DNA of 64,000 nucleotides, taken from CAXBNB01 sp040222275. Its GTDB lineage: Bacteria > Bacteroidota > Bacteroidia > Cytophagales > Cyclobacteriaceae. The notes below the pieces were generated by a model. The model saw only the letters and a list, made by a program, of their open reading frames with translations. It did not search any database and was not told where the DNA came from. The stretch's first letter is position 1. Each line of letters begins with the position of its first letter. The position numbers were made by a program, and so were the translations under genes. Positions 22,919 through 31,944 of this stretch are shown here, in pieces. The DNA lies in assembly GCA_040222275.1 (NCBI GenBank), contig JAVKDJ010000038.1, positions 1-64,000 on the forward strand, read 5' to 3'.

Positions 22919-25501
22919 ATGAGCAACAAAATTTTATCCCTTGCGGCACTCGTATTGATGGCCACAATGCCTTTTTCATGGGATGCTGAGGCCCAGAAGA
23001 AGAAAAAAAAGAAGAAAGATGAAGAAGTGGAAAAAACCACGGATGCCAAAAAAGAGGACAAGGGCCCTAAAAAGGTGGCCGATGCTGTAAAAAAGCATGA
23101 AGAGATTGGAGGGCTGTTCACTTTTTACCGTGATTCTATATCAGGCAGCCTGAAAATGCTGATCAAAGAAGAGCAATTGGGTAGGGAATACATACATTTC
23201 TACTATTTCGAAAATGGCATTGTACAGGGCCGTATGAACAAAGGCAGTTTCAGAGGGTCAAAAATTTTCACCATTCGCAAATACTACAACAAACTGGAAT
23301 TTATTACCCAAAATAGTTCTTTCTACTTTGACCCTGAAAACCCCTTGAGCCGGGCTGCTGATGCCAATGTATCAAATGCGATATTGTTCTCGGGAAAGAT
23401 TGAGGCCGGAAGTCCGGAAGAAGGTCAATACCTGATCAAGGCGGATCCATTGTTTTTGAAGGATGTGCTGGGTGTGATAGATGTCACTGCGTTTTCCAAA
23501 GACCCCAAGGCATTTAAGCTGGGTGGACTAAGCGGTGAAAAGACCAAATACCTGGATATCCGAAATTATGATGGAAACTCCGACCTGGTCGTTGAATACA
23601 CATTTGACAACAAGAAACCCAATCCGATCAATGCAGATGCGGTTACAGACTCAAGGTTCATTACCCTGACCGTACAGCACAGCCTGATTGCCGTGCCGGA
23701 AAACAACTACCAACCCAGAATCGATGATCCAAGGGTGGGATATTTCACTACCCAGGTTACCGATATGACCACCAAAGAGGCCATTCCCTACCGCGACCTT
23801 ATCCATAGATGGAACCTTGAAAAGCAAGACCCATCTGCCCGGCTGTCCGAGCCGGTGGAGCCCATCACCTGGTGGATCGAAAATACAACGCCCTATGAGT
23901 TTAGGGAGGCTATAAAAAAGGGAGTATTGGCCTGGAACAAAGCTTTTGAGCAAGCTGGTTTCAAAAATGCCATGGCCGTGAAGGTGCAGCCTGATGATGC
24001 CGAGTGGGACGCTGGGGACATCAATTACAATGTGCTCAGGTGGACTTCTTCAGCCAACCCTCCTTTTGGAGGATATGGCCCCAGTTTTGTCAATCCACGA
24101 ACAGGGCAAATATTGGGAGCGGACATTATGCTGGAGTTTGTGCACCACACCAATAGGGTCACTTATGACAAATTGTTTGATATTTCAAATGGGTATCAGT
24201 CTTATGAGCCAGATGCAGAGCAAGATGTACTCAACCCAAACCTTTGCAGTATGGGGCATTTGATGCAGTCTAATTTGTTGTTTGGACAAACAGCCCTGCT
24301 GATGGACGAAGCATCCGAAACTGAACTGAAGGGCATGCAGGAAGAGTCTATGATTGCCCTGATTATGCATGAGGTTGGTCATACCCTTGGACTCAACCAC
24401 AACATGAAGGCCAGCCAGCGGTTTTCGCCTGAGCAACTCGCCAATAAGGACCTCATCGCAGGCCAGTGCCTTACCGGGTCAGTAATGGACTACACAGCCA
24501 TTAACCTGACAAGGGATAGAGACAAACAGGGACAATACTACGATGTGGCCGTCGGGCCTTATGACCAATGGGCGGTTGAATTTGGCTATTCCCCGGTAGG
24601 TTCCGATGAAGAGTTGGAAGCAATATTGTCTAAATCCACCGAACCGGAGTTGATTTTTGGAAATGATGCCGACGACATGAGGGCACCAGGCAAGGCCATT
24701 GACCCGCGCGTAATGATAGGAGACCTTTCCAACGACCAGATAGGCTATTCAATCGAGCGGTTTGAAATCGTGAATGACCTGATGGGCAAACTGAAAGGAA
24801 AATATACCAATGATGGTAATTCGTATCAGGAACTGACCCAGGCTTTCGGTATTCTGACGCGCCAATATGCCATCGCAGGAGGTGTGGTGTCGCGGTTTAT
24901 TGGGGGTGTATATGTGGACCGCTCTATGGTAGGGCAAGAGACCAATGCAATGCCTTTTACACCCGTATCATACGATGACCAAAAGAGGGCAATGACAACT
25001 CTCGACAAGTATATATTTGCGCCGGATGCATTTGATGTGCCATCTGATTTGTTCAATTATCTGGCCTTGCAGCGTCGTGGCTTCAATTTCTTTTCTGGGC
25101 CAGAGGATCCTAAGTTGCATGCCAGGGTTTTGTCTCCGCAGAAGAGCATCTTGGCGCATCTGCTTCATACCAATACGTTGCAGAGGATATCCGACAGTGA
25201 GTTGTATGGCAATAAGTACACCTTGTCGGAGTTTATGGGTGACCTGAACAATGCCATCTTCAAAGCCGATGCGTACAAGTCGGTCAATTCATTTAGGCAA
25301 AACCTGCAAACTGAATATGTGGAAAGGCTGATAAGAATAGCCGATGCAAAGAGCAGCTATACCAATATGGCGAAGGCTATGGCATTGTACAATCTTAGGG
25401 CTATCAAAAAAATGTCTGCCGGTAACTACGGTAATGTGGCGAGCAAGGCACATCGCCAGCATCTGGTATTCCTGATCGACACAGCATTGGACAAAGGTTG
25501 A
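22919..25501 (+). CDS. Secreted zinc-dependent metalloprotease (DUF5117/DUF4953 type)
   Basis: The 860-residue protein has an N-terminal signal (MSNKILSLAALVLMATMP) followed by an unusual poly-lysine stretch. The DUF5117-like region covers about 80-290. The extended zinc site HEVGHTLGLNHN (near residue 485) gives three histidine ligands and Glu as catalytic base; SVMDYTAINL downstream matches the met-turn. C-terminal helices belong to the DUF4953 part. Family members are large secreted metalloproteases of Bacteroidota, substrate unknown. It is convergent with the YHS gene, with a shared terminator between. Confidence 0.9.
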   Translation: MSNKILSLAALVLMATMPFSWDAEAQKKKKKKKDEEVEKTTDAKKEDKGPKKVADAVKKHEEIGGLFTFYRDSISGSLKMLIKEEQLGREYIHFYYFENGIVQGRMNKGSFRGSKIFTIRKYYNKLEFITQNSSFYFDPENPLSRAADANVSNAILFSGKIEAGSPEEGQYLIKADPLFLKDVLGVIDVTAFSKDPKAFKLGGLSGEKTKYLDIRNYDGNSDLVVEYTFDNKKPNPINADAVTDSRFITLTVQHSLIAVPENNYQPRIDDPRVGYFTTQVTDMTTKEAIPYRDLIHRWNLEKQDPSARLSEPVEPITWWIENTTPYEFREAIKKGVLAWNKAFEQAGFKNAMAVKVQPDDAEWDAGDINYNVLRWTSSANPPFGGYGPSFVNPRTGQILGADIMLEFVHHTNRVTYDKLFDISNGYQSYEPDAEQDVLNPNLCSMGHLMQSNLLFGQTALLMDEASETELKGMQEESMIALIMHEVGHTLGLNHNMKASQRFSPEQLANKDLIAGQCLTGSVMDYTAINLTRDRDKQGQYYDVAVGPYDQWAVEFGYSPVGSDEELEAILSKSTEPELIFGNDADDMRAPGKAIDPRVMIGDLSNDQIGYSIERFEIVNDLMGKLKGKYTNDGNSYQELTQAFGILTRQYAIAGGVVSRFIGGVYVDRSMVGQETNAMPFTPVSYDDQKRAMTTLDKYIFAPDAFDVPSDLFNYLALQRRGFNFFSGPEDPKLHARVLSPQKSILAHLLHTNTLQRISDSELYGNKYTLSEFMGDLNNAIFKADAYKSVNSFRQNLQTEYVERLIRIADAKSSYTNMAKAMALYNLRAIKKMSAGNYGNVASKAHRQHLVFLIDTALDKG

Positions 25502-25578
25502 TCAAGGGCCTGTGGTTGCCAAAAAAGTCAGCCACAGGCTCAGCACAAACACATTTAAAACGAAAAAATGTTTTCCTC

Positions 25579-25627
25579 AAAAAGAATTGTCATATCGCGA
25601 TGAAAAGGGGATATGACAATTCTTTTT
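25579..25627. terminator. Bidirectional terminator
   Basis: A perfect 18-bp stem (25579-25596 with 25610-25627) begins with five A and ends with five T, with a 13-base loop. It lies between the convergent metalloprotease and YHS genes and can serve both. Confidence 0.9.
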
Positions 25628-25663
25628 GAAGTAGTGAATCCTAAAGTTCAAATGCGTTTGCCT

Positions 25664-26128
25664 TTATTGCCATTCGTTATTACAATCCTCAATCATTTTT
25701 TGGGGATTTTTTTTGAATTCGCTCTTTACATCCTCATTGGAGAAAATGTAAAGCTTACTGTTTTCGATGTGCCAAATGTTTGGATCAGCAGGGGCAGTAA
25801 ACCCGGCACTCACTGCAAATGCGCAGTATCCGCCATATTGAGGTGCAAATTTTTCAGGGGCATTTTTGAATTGCTCCAGATTGCTGGGAGACGAGAAGAG
25901 CCACTTGGAGCCATTCCATTCATGGCTCAGCGTTTCATTGCCCTGGGTAGGAGTACCCTTGAAATAGCTTACTACATCTGTGCCTCCAAGGGCCAGGCCA
26001 GAGTTTTCGAATACGGGGTTGTGCATGCCAAACGATATTGGTTTGACGCCCATCATTAGGGCACCCACAATCATTATGGTGACCAGTGAAACAACTACGA
26101 AACCGCCTATTTTGAGTGCTTTTTTCAT
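25664..26128 (-). CDS. YHS-domain protein, membrane-anchored
   Basis: The 154-residue protein has an N-terminal membrane helix (IGGFVVVSLVTIMIVGALMM) and a YHS domain: GLALGGTDVVSYF, SHEWNGSKWLFSS, FAPQYGGYCAFAVSAG. The YHS fold occurs in copper and heavy-metal proteins and in Tat-exported enzymes; the domain here keeps a single Cys in GGYCAF. I use ATG 26128; the longer frame starts with TTG. It is transcribed alone. Confidence 0.85.
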   Translation of the reverse strand: MKKALKIGGFVVVSLVTIMIVGALMMGVKPISFGMHNPVFENSGLALGGTDVVSYFKGTPTQGNETLSHEWNGSKWLFSSPSNLEQFKNAPEKFAPQYGGYCAFAVSAGFTAPADPNIWHIENSKLYIFSNEDVKSEFKKNPQKMIEDCNNEWQ

Positions 26129-26203
26129 GAGTTTATGTTTGGTTGGCAAAGTAAAATAACGTGAGTTCTGACTTTAACGTATTCATAATCAATAAATTGC
26201 GAT

Positions 26204-26325
26204 CGTCATTTCGGAATTTTTATCCTTAAATTTTAAAAAGGATAAAAATATCCGTAATCTCATTTTCAGATGCCTGATAAAATATGCCTTTTAAGAAAAT
26301 TAAGGCATATTTTTCTGGCATGACG
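26204..26325. repeat. Structured repeat element 2 (same architecture as 13091-13244)
   Basis: Outer arms CGTCAT (26204-26209) and ATGACG (26320-26325) enclose a perfect 12-bp stem (26216-26227 with 26238-26249), a degraded middle stem starting TATC and ending GATA (26249-26260 with 26268-26279), and a second perfect 12-bp stem (26279-26290 with 26302-26313). Stem lengths and order match element 1, but the arm sequences are unrelated while pairing is kept. Confidence 0.7.
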
Positions 26326-26366
26326 GTTATATTGTTCATCAAGTTCGTGTTAAAATAACAAGAATA

Positions 26367-27071
26367 TTAAATATCCCCCAATTGAGGACGGATGACAAGG
26401 TCTTCTACTACAGAATTTCGGGAAAGTGAATAGGCAGACCAAACTGCATCTGCTACATCTTCTGGTTTGATAAACCGGCTTTCGGGCAGGTCTATGCCAT
26501 CCCAACTGGCAGTATAGGTAGCCCCGGGTAGTACGGCAGTTACCCTGATGCCATGTGGTTTCATTTCTTCCCTGAGCCCTTGTGACATGCCATACATCGC
26601 AAATTTAGAAATACTGTACGATCCTCCGTTGGCATAGGCCATTTTGCTGGCAACTGAGCAAATATTGAAGATGTCACCGGATTTGGCTTCCATCATGCCA
26701 TGTATCAGGCCCCTGGTCAGGTGATAGGCACTGTATAGATTGGTGTTGATCATAAACTCCAGGTTGCCCTCTTCTTCACTACTCAATGCACCGGGAATAA
26801 ATACGCCCGCATTGTTGATGAGGACATCTACTGCCTGGGTGTGTGATTTGACAAAAGCTATAAAATCCATCACCTCGCTTTTTTTGGACATATCCACTTT
26901 CATGGTATGCAAGTTGCCTTGATGGTCTTCAGTGTCCAGTTCAGATTTCAATTCGTTGAGATCCTCCTGATTTCTGGAGCATGTAACGACATCAAAGCCA
27001 TTTTTCATAAAAGTGTCCACAAGTGCCTTGCCTATTCCCTTGGTTCCCCCGGTAATTACTGCTGTTTTCAT
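26367..27071 (-). CDS. Short-chain dehydrogenase/reductase
   Basis: The 234-residue SDR has the cofactor motif TGGTKGIGKAL (TGxxxGIG), NNAG in INNAGVF, a catalytic Ser in ICSVAS, and YSISK with the catalytic Tyr and Lys. Asp/Arg preference after beta-2 (CSRNQ) suggests NADP(H). Substrate unknown. The start is at ATG 27071 (MKTAVITGG); the 10 residues upstream come from a non-ATG start and break the usual N-terminus. It lies 81 bases downstream of bcp in the same direction. Confidence 0.9.
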   Translation of the reverse strand: MKTAVITGGTKGIGKALVDTFMKNGFDVVTCSRNQEDLNELKSELDTEDHQGNLHTMKVDMSKKSEVMDFIAFVKSHTQAVDVLINNAGVFIPGALSSEEEGNLEFMINTNLYSAYHLTRGLIHGMMEAKSGDIFNICSVASKMAYANGGSYSISKFAMYGMSQGLREEMKPHGIRVTAVLPGATYTASWDGIDLPESRFIKPEDVADAVWSAYSLSRNSVVEDLVIRPQLGDI

Positions 27072-27152
27072 AGCTATCAGTTTGTAAAATGGTACAGGCA
27101 CAAATAAAACCTTTCGTGCCGTCCGATCAAAACTTCCTACCGGATAAAAGGA

Positions 27153-27611
27153 TTACAAAGACCGGATTACCCTAAGCGCCTCTTCCACATGCTTTTCCGC
27201 ATTGAACAGCGAATTGAAGATATGCCGGACCACACCTTCCTTGTCCACTATGTAGGTGACACGCCCGGAAATCAACCCAAGAACAGACCTGGGCACGCCA
27301 AAAAGCTTTTCTACCTTACCCTTTTCATCACTCAGTAAGGTGAAATTGAGGTTGTATTTTTTGGCAAAGGCCAAATGTGATTGGGGGGAATCAGAACTAA
27401 TTCCTATCACTTCAGCACCGTGCTCTGCAAACACATCGTATTGATCGCGAAACGAGCAGGCTTCTTTGGTGCAACCTGGTGTATCATCTTTTGGATAAAA
27501 ATAGATCACCAGTGGCCTGCCAATTTTGCTGGCAATAGCCACTTCCTTGCCATGCTGATCTGGCAGACTAAAAGTAGGGATGGTATCGCCAATGTTGATT
27601 TTTTCTGGCAT
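27153..27611 (-). CDS. bcp: Thioredoxin-dependent thiol peroxidase (Bcp/PrxQ)
   Basis: This 152-residue peroxiredoxin reduces hydrogen and organic peroxides with electrons from thioredoxin. Peroxidatic Cys is in DDTPGCTKEACSFRD, with the second Cys five residues later as in PrxQ enzymes. The fold is confirmed by VIYFYPKD and VIGISSDSP. Cytoplasmic. It may be co-transcribed with the downstream SDR gene. Confidence 0.93.
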   Translation of the reverse strand: MPEKINIGDTIPTFSLPDQHGKEVAIASKIGRPLVIYFYPKDDTPGCTKEACSFRDQYDVFAEHGAEVIGISSDSPQSHLAFAKKYNLNFTLLSDEKGKVEKLFGVPRSVLGLISGRVTYIVDKEGVVRHIFNSLFNAEKHVEEALRVIRSL

Positions 27612-27682
27612 CCGGCAAACTTTTTTTTATCAGGATAAACAGGTTCAGTTAAAAAAGGTTTTTAGGTTACCCTCTGACACTT

Positions 27683-28588
27683 TTAATTCCAAAGCGGACT
27701 TTCGTACTTGCCTTCGCTCACAAATTCTGCTAGTTTTTTTACCACCACAGGGCGATCTTCTTTGTAGGTAACGCCAAACCACCTGGCACTGGAATGCAAT
27801 ACCGAAACAGTTATCTTTCCGTCGTTGATCATTTTATCAATGACAGTTGGGATTTGGAATTCGTCTTTTGTAAGATCGGAAGTAGCCTTTAAAAAAGCCT
27901 TAAATTGTTCATGCATCTCAGCGAACAAATTGGGATGGAAACCCCAAAAATTCATGGAAGCCAGCCCAGCCTTCACTTCTGATTTCACCCCGTCCCCATT
28001 AGAATGCAACACCTTTTCCCCTTCAGCGAAAATCCCGTGGGTTTCGGTAATGGATGCCAGGTAGCCATTTTCATCGCTAACAGATATGCCTCTCGATACT
28101 GTGCCGTTATCGGATAAAGTATTGATGAGGTCATAGCCTACCATGCTGTATTTGGTTTCGTCATTTAGCGCTTCTGTAGATAGAAAGTCAGCCATGGTTT
28201 TGAAAGCATCTTTGCCATAAAAATCATCTGCGTTGATCATGGCAAAAGGGGTATCGATCAGTTTTTCTGCCGATAAAATGGCATGTGCCGTCCCCCAGGG
28301 TTTCAGCCGTGCGGCCTGCACCTCGGGTGCTATATGGTCAACAAACAAATCCTGATAGGCGTAGGAGATCAGATCCGGATCAATGTTGGTTTCCGACATG
28401 ATTTCCATGGTATCTTCTTCCACATCCTTGTTGATGACCAAGACCACTTTTCCAAAGCCATTTTTTAGTGCATCGTGGATGCTATATTCCATAATGGTTT
28501 CCCCGGAAGGCCCCATTTCGCTTACTTGTTTGGCTCCTCCGAAGCGGCTGCCCCTACCGGCTGCCAGTACTAATAGTGTAGGTTTCAT
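27683..28588 (-). CDS. Sugar-phosphate nucleotidyltransferase
   Basis: The 301-residue protein has the nucleotidyltransferase signature LVLAAGRGSRFGGAKQ at the N-terminus and the metal-binding INADDFYG near residue 118. NFWGFHPNLF and RWFGVTYKEDRP lie in the sugar-binding half. It transfers an NMP to a sugar 1-phosphate; the exact sugar and nucleotide cannot be read. Bacteroidota homologues often accompany a hexosamine kinase, which is not in this window. It lies in a leftward run upstream of bcp with a 71-base gap. Confidence 0.85.
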   Translation of the reverse strand: MKPTLLVLAAGRGSRFGGAKQVSEMGPSGETIMEYSIHDALKNGFGKVVLVINKDVEEDTMEIMSETNIDPDLISYAYQDLFVDHIAPEVQAARLKPWGTAHAILSAEKLIDTPFAMINADDFYGKDAFKTMADFLSTEALNDETKYSMVGYDLINTLSDNGTVSRGISVSDENGYLASITETHGIFAEGEKVLHSNGDGVKSEVKAGLASMNFWGFHPNLFAEMHEQFKAFLKATSDLTKDEFQIPTVIDKMINDGKITVSVLHSSARWFGVTYKEDRPVVVKKLAEFVSEGKYESPLWN

Positions 28589-28652
28589 TTTTTAGAAAAA
28601 GTTAGAAAGTGGAAAGTATAAGTACAAAGTTTGAAAGTGGCTGGTGTTTGAT

Positions 28653-29651
28653 TTAGACAATGTTTCTGCCAACTGCATTGGCCACTGGTTGCAAGCTCTC
28701 AAACATGGCACTGAACTCATCGAAGTTCAACTGCTGGGCGGCATCTGATTTGGCCACTGCAGGGTTAGGATGACTTTCTATCAGCAATCCATCTACCCCC
28801 ATGGCCACACAGGCCCGTGTGAGGTCGGCTATGCCATATCGGTAGCCCAAGGCATGGCTTGGGTCTAGTATTACCGGTAGGTTGGTGTTTTCCTTCAGCC
28901 AGGCCACACCACAGAGGTCGAGGGTAAACCTCGTTTTGGTCTCGAAAGTCCTGATGCCCCTTTCACAAAGCATCACATCTTCATTGCCACCCGACAGCAC
29001 AAACTCTGCCGATTGCACAAACTCCTGTAGAGTAGTACCAAACCCCCTTTTGATCAAAACAGGCTTTCCGGATTTACCACATTTTCTCAAAATCCCCTGA
29101 TCATACATGGCTTTGGCACCCACCTGAATGATATCCGAATACTCGATTACTTCGTCAATGTGCGATGCGTCGCGCACCTCTGTGATGATGTTGTAACCAT
29201 ACTGATCGCGGATTTTGGCCAGCATTTTCAGCCCTTCCAATCCTAGTCCCTGGAAAGAATAGGGGGATGTTCTGGGTTTGTAGCAGCCAGCTCTCAGCGT
29301 TGTGAGATTGTGTTTTTTTAGGAGTTCTGCACTTTGCGTGATTTGCTCCATCGATTCGATAGAGCAAGGCCCGGTGATCATCAGCGTATTGTTGGTGCCG
29401 CCTCCAATTTTGGCTTTGCCGAGGGAAATTTCCCTAAGTTCTGCCCTATAGGTTTTGCTGGCCAGTTGAATGTCCGAACCCATCACATAGTGGGCTTCTG
29501 TATAGGATGCCAGTGCTTCAGGCAGTTCTTTTTGTCCCGATCCGGTGATTAAAACATAAGCGCCATTTTTTTTATAATAAATAGCAGCTGCCTCTTCGGC
29601 CAGTGCCTTTGCTTTTTCGTCTTGTACGTTTTCCTTTAAGTGGATGATCAT
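28653..29651 (-). CDS. aroF: 3-deoxy-7-phosphoheptulonate synthase, type I-beta
   Basis: The enzyme condenses PEP and erythrose 4-phosphate at the entry to the shikimate pathway. The 332-residue product has a short N-terminal ferredoxin-like regulatory region (about 1-75), then the barrel: ITGPCSIES, RAGCYKPRTSPYSFQG, GAKAMYDQG, IKRGFGTTLQEF and LDPSHALGYRYG. These are the KDO8P/DAHP synthase family active-site blocks, including the metal Cys in GPCS-proximal RAGCYKP and late His. Its ATG overlaps the stop of the epimerase-CBS gene (ATGA), so the two are translationally coupled. Confidence 0.92.
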   Translation of the reverse strand: MIIHLKENVQDEKAKALAEEAAAIYYKKNGAYVLITGSGQKELPEALASYTEAHYVMGSDIQLASKTYRAELREISLGKAKIGGGTNNTLMITGPCSIESMEQITQSAELLKKHNLTTLRAGCYKPRTSPYSFQGLGLEGLKMLAKIRDQYGYNIITEVRDASHIDEVIEYSDIIQVGAKAMYDQGILRKCGKSGKPVLIKRGFGTTLQEFVQSAEFVLSGGNEDVMLCERGIRTFETKTRFTLDLCGVAWLKENTNLPVILDPSHALGYRYGIADLTRACVAMGVDGLLIESHPNPAVAKSDAAQQLNFDEFSAMFESLQPVANAVGRNIV

Positions 29652-30655
29652 GATTCGCTTCTTATTAGATTGATGAAGGAAAGCCCTCCTGTCAATTGGT
29701 GGTTGTCATTTACAACTGGCAGAAAGGAGATTAAAAATTTCTTCGAATGAATGAGGTCCAGCAATTCCGATATGGTGCTGTTTTCATTGATGGTTACAGG
29801 GTTTCTGTTGATGATGTCTTCCGTGGCAATGGCATTGAGGTCGTCCAGGTGCTTCAGCATGCCATGACGTACGTCCGCATTACTGGAAAGCCCGGTGAAC
29901 TTTCCGGATTGGCCAGTGAAAAAGGTGAAGCCCAGGTTGTAGGCTTCAATCTGGCGAATGATGTCTTTCATGCCATAATCTCCATCTTTGAGTATTGGAC
30001 AGTTTTCGATTGGAATGGCAAAATCTTTTACTTTAAAGTCCGAATGGATAATAGAGCTTTTGAGGTGTAGCAGTGCAGTGGCAATGGATTCGTGGTTGAC
30101 CAGATACGACCCGGATACCACGGAGTTTACCCCCATCATGCGAAGGATAAAACCAACCTCATCATTTACCCCACCATCTACTTCTATCTCAACCCCCGGA
30201 TAGCTGTTGCGGAAGTCCCGTATCTTTCTGAAGTTGTCCGGCCTGAATTTGCCCCCACTTTGCCCCGGCGTGGTGGTCATGATCAATACAAATTCGCATT
30301 CATCGGCATAGTCGGCAAATGCATCAATGCTTGTGTCCGATACTATTGCCAGACCAAATTTGGTATGGTTCGTTTCGGGAAAGTTGAGTTTGCCTTTGAT
30401 GTTTTCGTATTGAAAAGACACAAACTCCACTTTGTGTTCCAATATCAGATCGAAATAGCGCTCTGGTGTATTGCTGATTACATGCAGGTCTATGGGCGTT
30501 TTGCTTACTTTCCTGATCTTCCCAATGTCGTCGAAAACGGAAGGGTCGTCGTTGCAGTCTATATGAAAGTAGTCAATGTGGCAATTGTCCAACTCCATGG
30601 CCAGGTCTTCTACAGATCGTTGTTTATTGGAATATATAGAAGCGGATATTTTCAT
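29648..30655 (-). CDS. Ribulose-phosphate 3-epimerase-like barrel fused to a CBS domain
   Basis: The 335-residue protein has an N-terminal Rpe-like TIM barrel (about 1-210) with the key family residues: HID near 33-35, DLH near 57-59, TTTPGQSGGKF, EIEVDGGVN, and SGSYLV at the phosphate site. Sequence around the first metal site (CNDDPSVF) departs from the usual MDGxFVPN. The C-terminal part (about 215-335) ends in a CBS-type segment (NPVTINENSTISELLDLI, SFLPVVNDNHQLTGGLSF), suggesting adenylate sensing. It is translated just before, and coupled to, DAHP synthase. A role in erythrose-phosphate supply or its control is an inference. Confidence 0.75.
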   Translation of the reverse strand: MKISASIYSNKQRSVEDLAMELDNCHIDYFHIDCNDDPSVFDDIGKIRKVSKTPIDLHVISNTPERYFDLILEHKVEFVSFQYENIKGKLNFPETNHTKFGLAIVSDTSIDAFADYADECEFVLIMTTTPGQSGGKFRPDNFRKIRDFRNSYPGVEIEVDGGVNDEVGFILRMMGVNSVVSGSYLVNHESIATALLHLKSSIIHSDFKVKDFAIPIENCPILKDGDYGMKDIIRQIEAYNLGFTFFTGQSGKFTGLSSNADVRHGMLKHLDDLNAIATEDIINRNPVTINENSTISELLDLIHSKKFLISFLPVVNDNHQLTGGLSFINLIRSES

Positions 30656-30751
30656 TTTTCGACTGTGGTTAGTTTCTCAAAAAAGGCCCTTGCAAGAGAA
30701 AAGATTTTCTTATAATGTCCGATTGGCGGTAGGTTTTTTCAATTCACCGCA

Positions 30752-31882
30752 ATGTTAATAAGATTAATATTGAATTTGAGTAAATTCACGGATTGGCTTT
30801 TGCCCCAACCCAAAAATCAAGTGCAACAGCTTAGGTTCATACGATATCTCAGTGTTTTTACGCTACCAATTACGGTGTATTTGTCATTTACCGGCAATGG
30901 CCTGATGACATTTTTCCCATTAATTTTCTTTTTCGCGGTGGTTCCCTTGTTGGAGTTGTGCTTTAAACCTGTAGCTACCAATCTGGAAAATACTGCCAGG
31001 GAAAAAGTGAAAAATGCCCGGGTGTACGATGTGCTCCTTTATATGGTGTTGCCTGTCCAGTGGGGTTTTCTGTGGTTTTTTCTTTCATCCATCGAGCGGC
31101 CTGGCTTGAGTTGGTGGGAAGTGGCCGGGATGGTTTCTGCCATGGGCATGATGTGCGGTGTATTTGGGATCAATATTGGTCACGAATTGGGGCATAGGGT
31201 GGATCGGGGAGAGCGCCTCATTGGTGAATTGCTTTTGCTTTCTTCGCTGAATACACATTTTCTGCCCTACCACAATTTGGGCCACCACAAACATGTCGCA
31301 ACACCGTCAGACCCTGCTACGGCTAGAAAGGGTGAAATCGTTTTTCTGTTTTGGGTCAGGTCCAATTTTACCAGCTACCTACAAGCCTGGCAGATAGAAT
31401 TGAAAAGGCTGGAGAAGAAAGGAAAAAGAATAATTTCACCCCATAACCGGATGCTGGTCTATTTCATAGCCCAGGTTGGTCTGGTCGCAACGATTTACTT
31501 CTTGTTTGGTGCATTGCCACTTTTCGCTTTTCTTGGAGCTGCTATTTTCGGCGTATTGCTACTGGAAACGGTAAACTACATTGAGCACTATGGTTTGCTG
31601 AGAAAGTTAAATGACAAGGGAGTGTATGAGCGTGTGAAGCCGTGGCATTCATGGAATTCCGACCACATGATAGGGCGGGTGCTGTTGTTTGAATTGTCGA
31701 GGCACTCCGACCACCACTACCTGGCGAGTAAAAAATACCAAATCCTGGATTCTTTTGAAGAAAGCCCACAAATGCCCACTGGATATCCCGGCATGATGCT
31801 GCTGTCCCTGGTTCCACCATTGTGGTTTAGGGTAATGGATCCTAAAGTGGAGAGGATCAGGGCAGAGCACCCCATTAATTGA
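30752..31882 (+). CDS. alkB: Alkane 1-monooxygenase (AlkB)
   Basis: The 376-residue inner-membrane di-iron hydroxylase has five or six hydrophobic helices. All histidine boxes of the AlkB family are present: HELGH at 144-148, HNLGHHKHVATPSDPATARKG from 174, NYIEHYG at 275-281, and RHSDHH at 317-322. It would oxidise the terminal carbon of medium-chain alkanes with electrons from rubredoxin. No rubredoxin or reductase gene is adjacent. It is divergent from the epimerase-CBS gene with a 96-base shared promoter region. Confidence 0.93.
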   Translation: MLIRLILNLSKFTDWLLPQPKNQVQQLRFIRYLSVFTLPITVYLSFTGNGLMTFFPLIFFFAVVPLLELCFKPVATNLENTAREKVKNARVYDVLLYMVLPVQWGFLWFFLSSIERPGLSWWEVAGMVSAMGMMCGVFGINIGHELGHRVDRGERLIGELLLLSSLNTHFLPYHNLGHHKHVATPSDPATARKGEIVFLFWVRSNFTSYLQAWQIELKRLEKKGKRIISPHNRMLVYFIAQVGLVATIYFLFGALPLFAFLGAAIFGVLLLETVNYIEHYGLLRKLNDKGVYERVKPWHSWNSDHMIGRVLLFELSRHSDHHYLASKKYQILDSFEESPQMPTGYPGMMLLSLVPPLWFRVMDPKVERIRAEHPIN

Positions 31883-31944
31883 TTACATTCTTAAATGTTG
31901 TGAAAGAACCCTTTCAGCATCAACTAAAAAATGTATTTTTAGGC

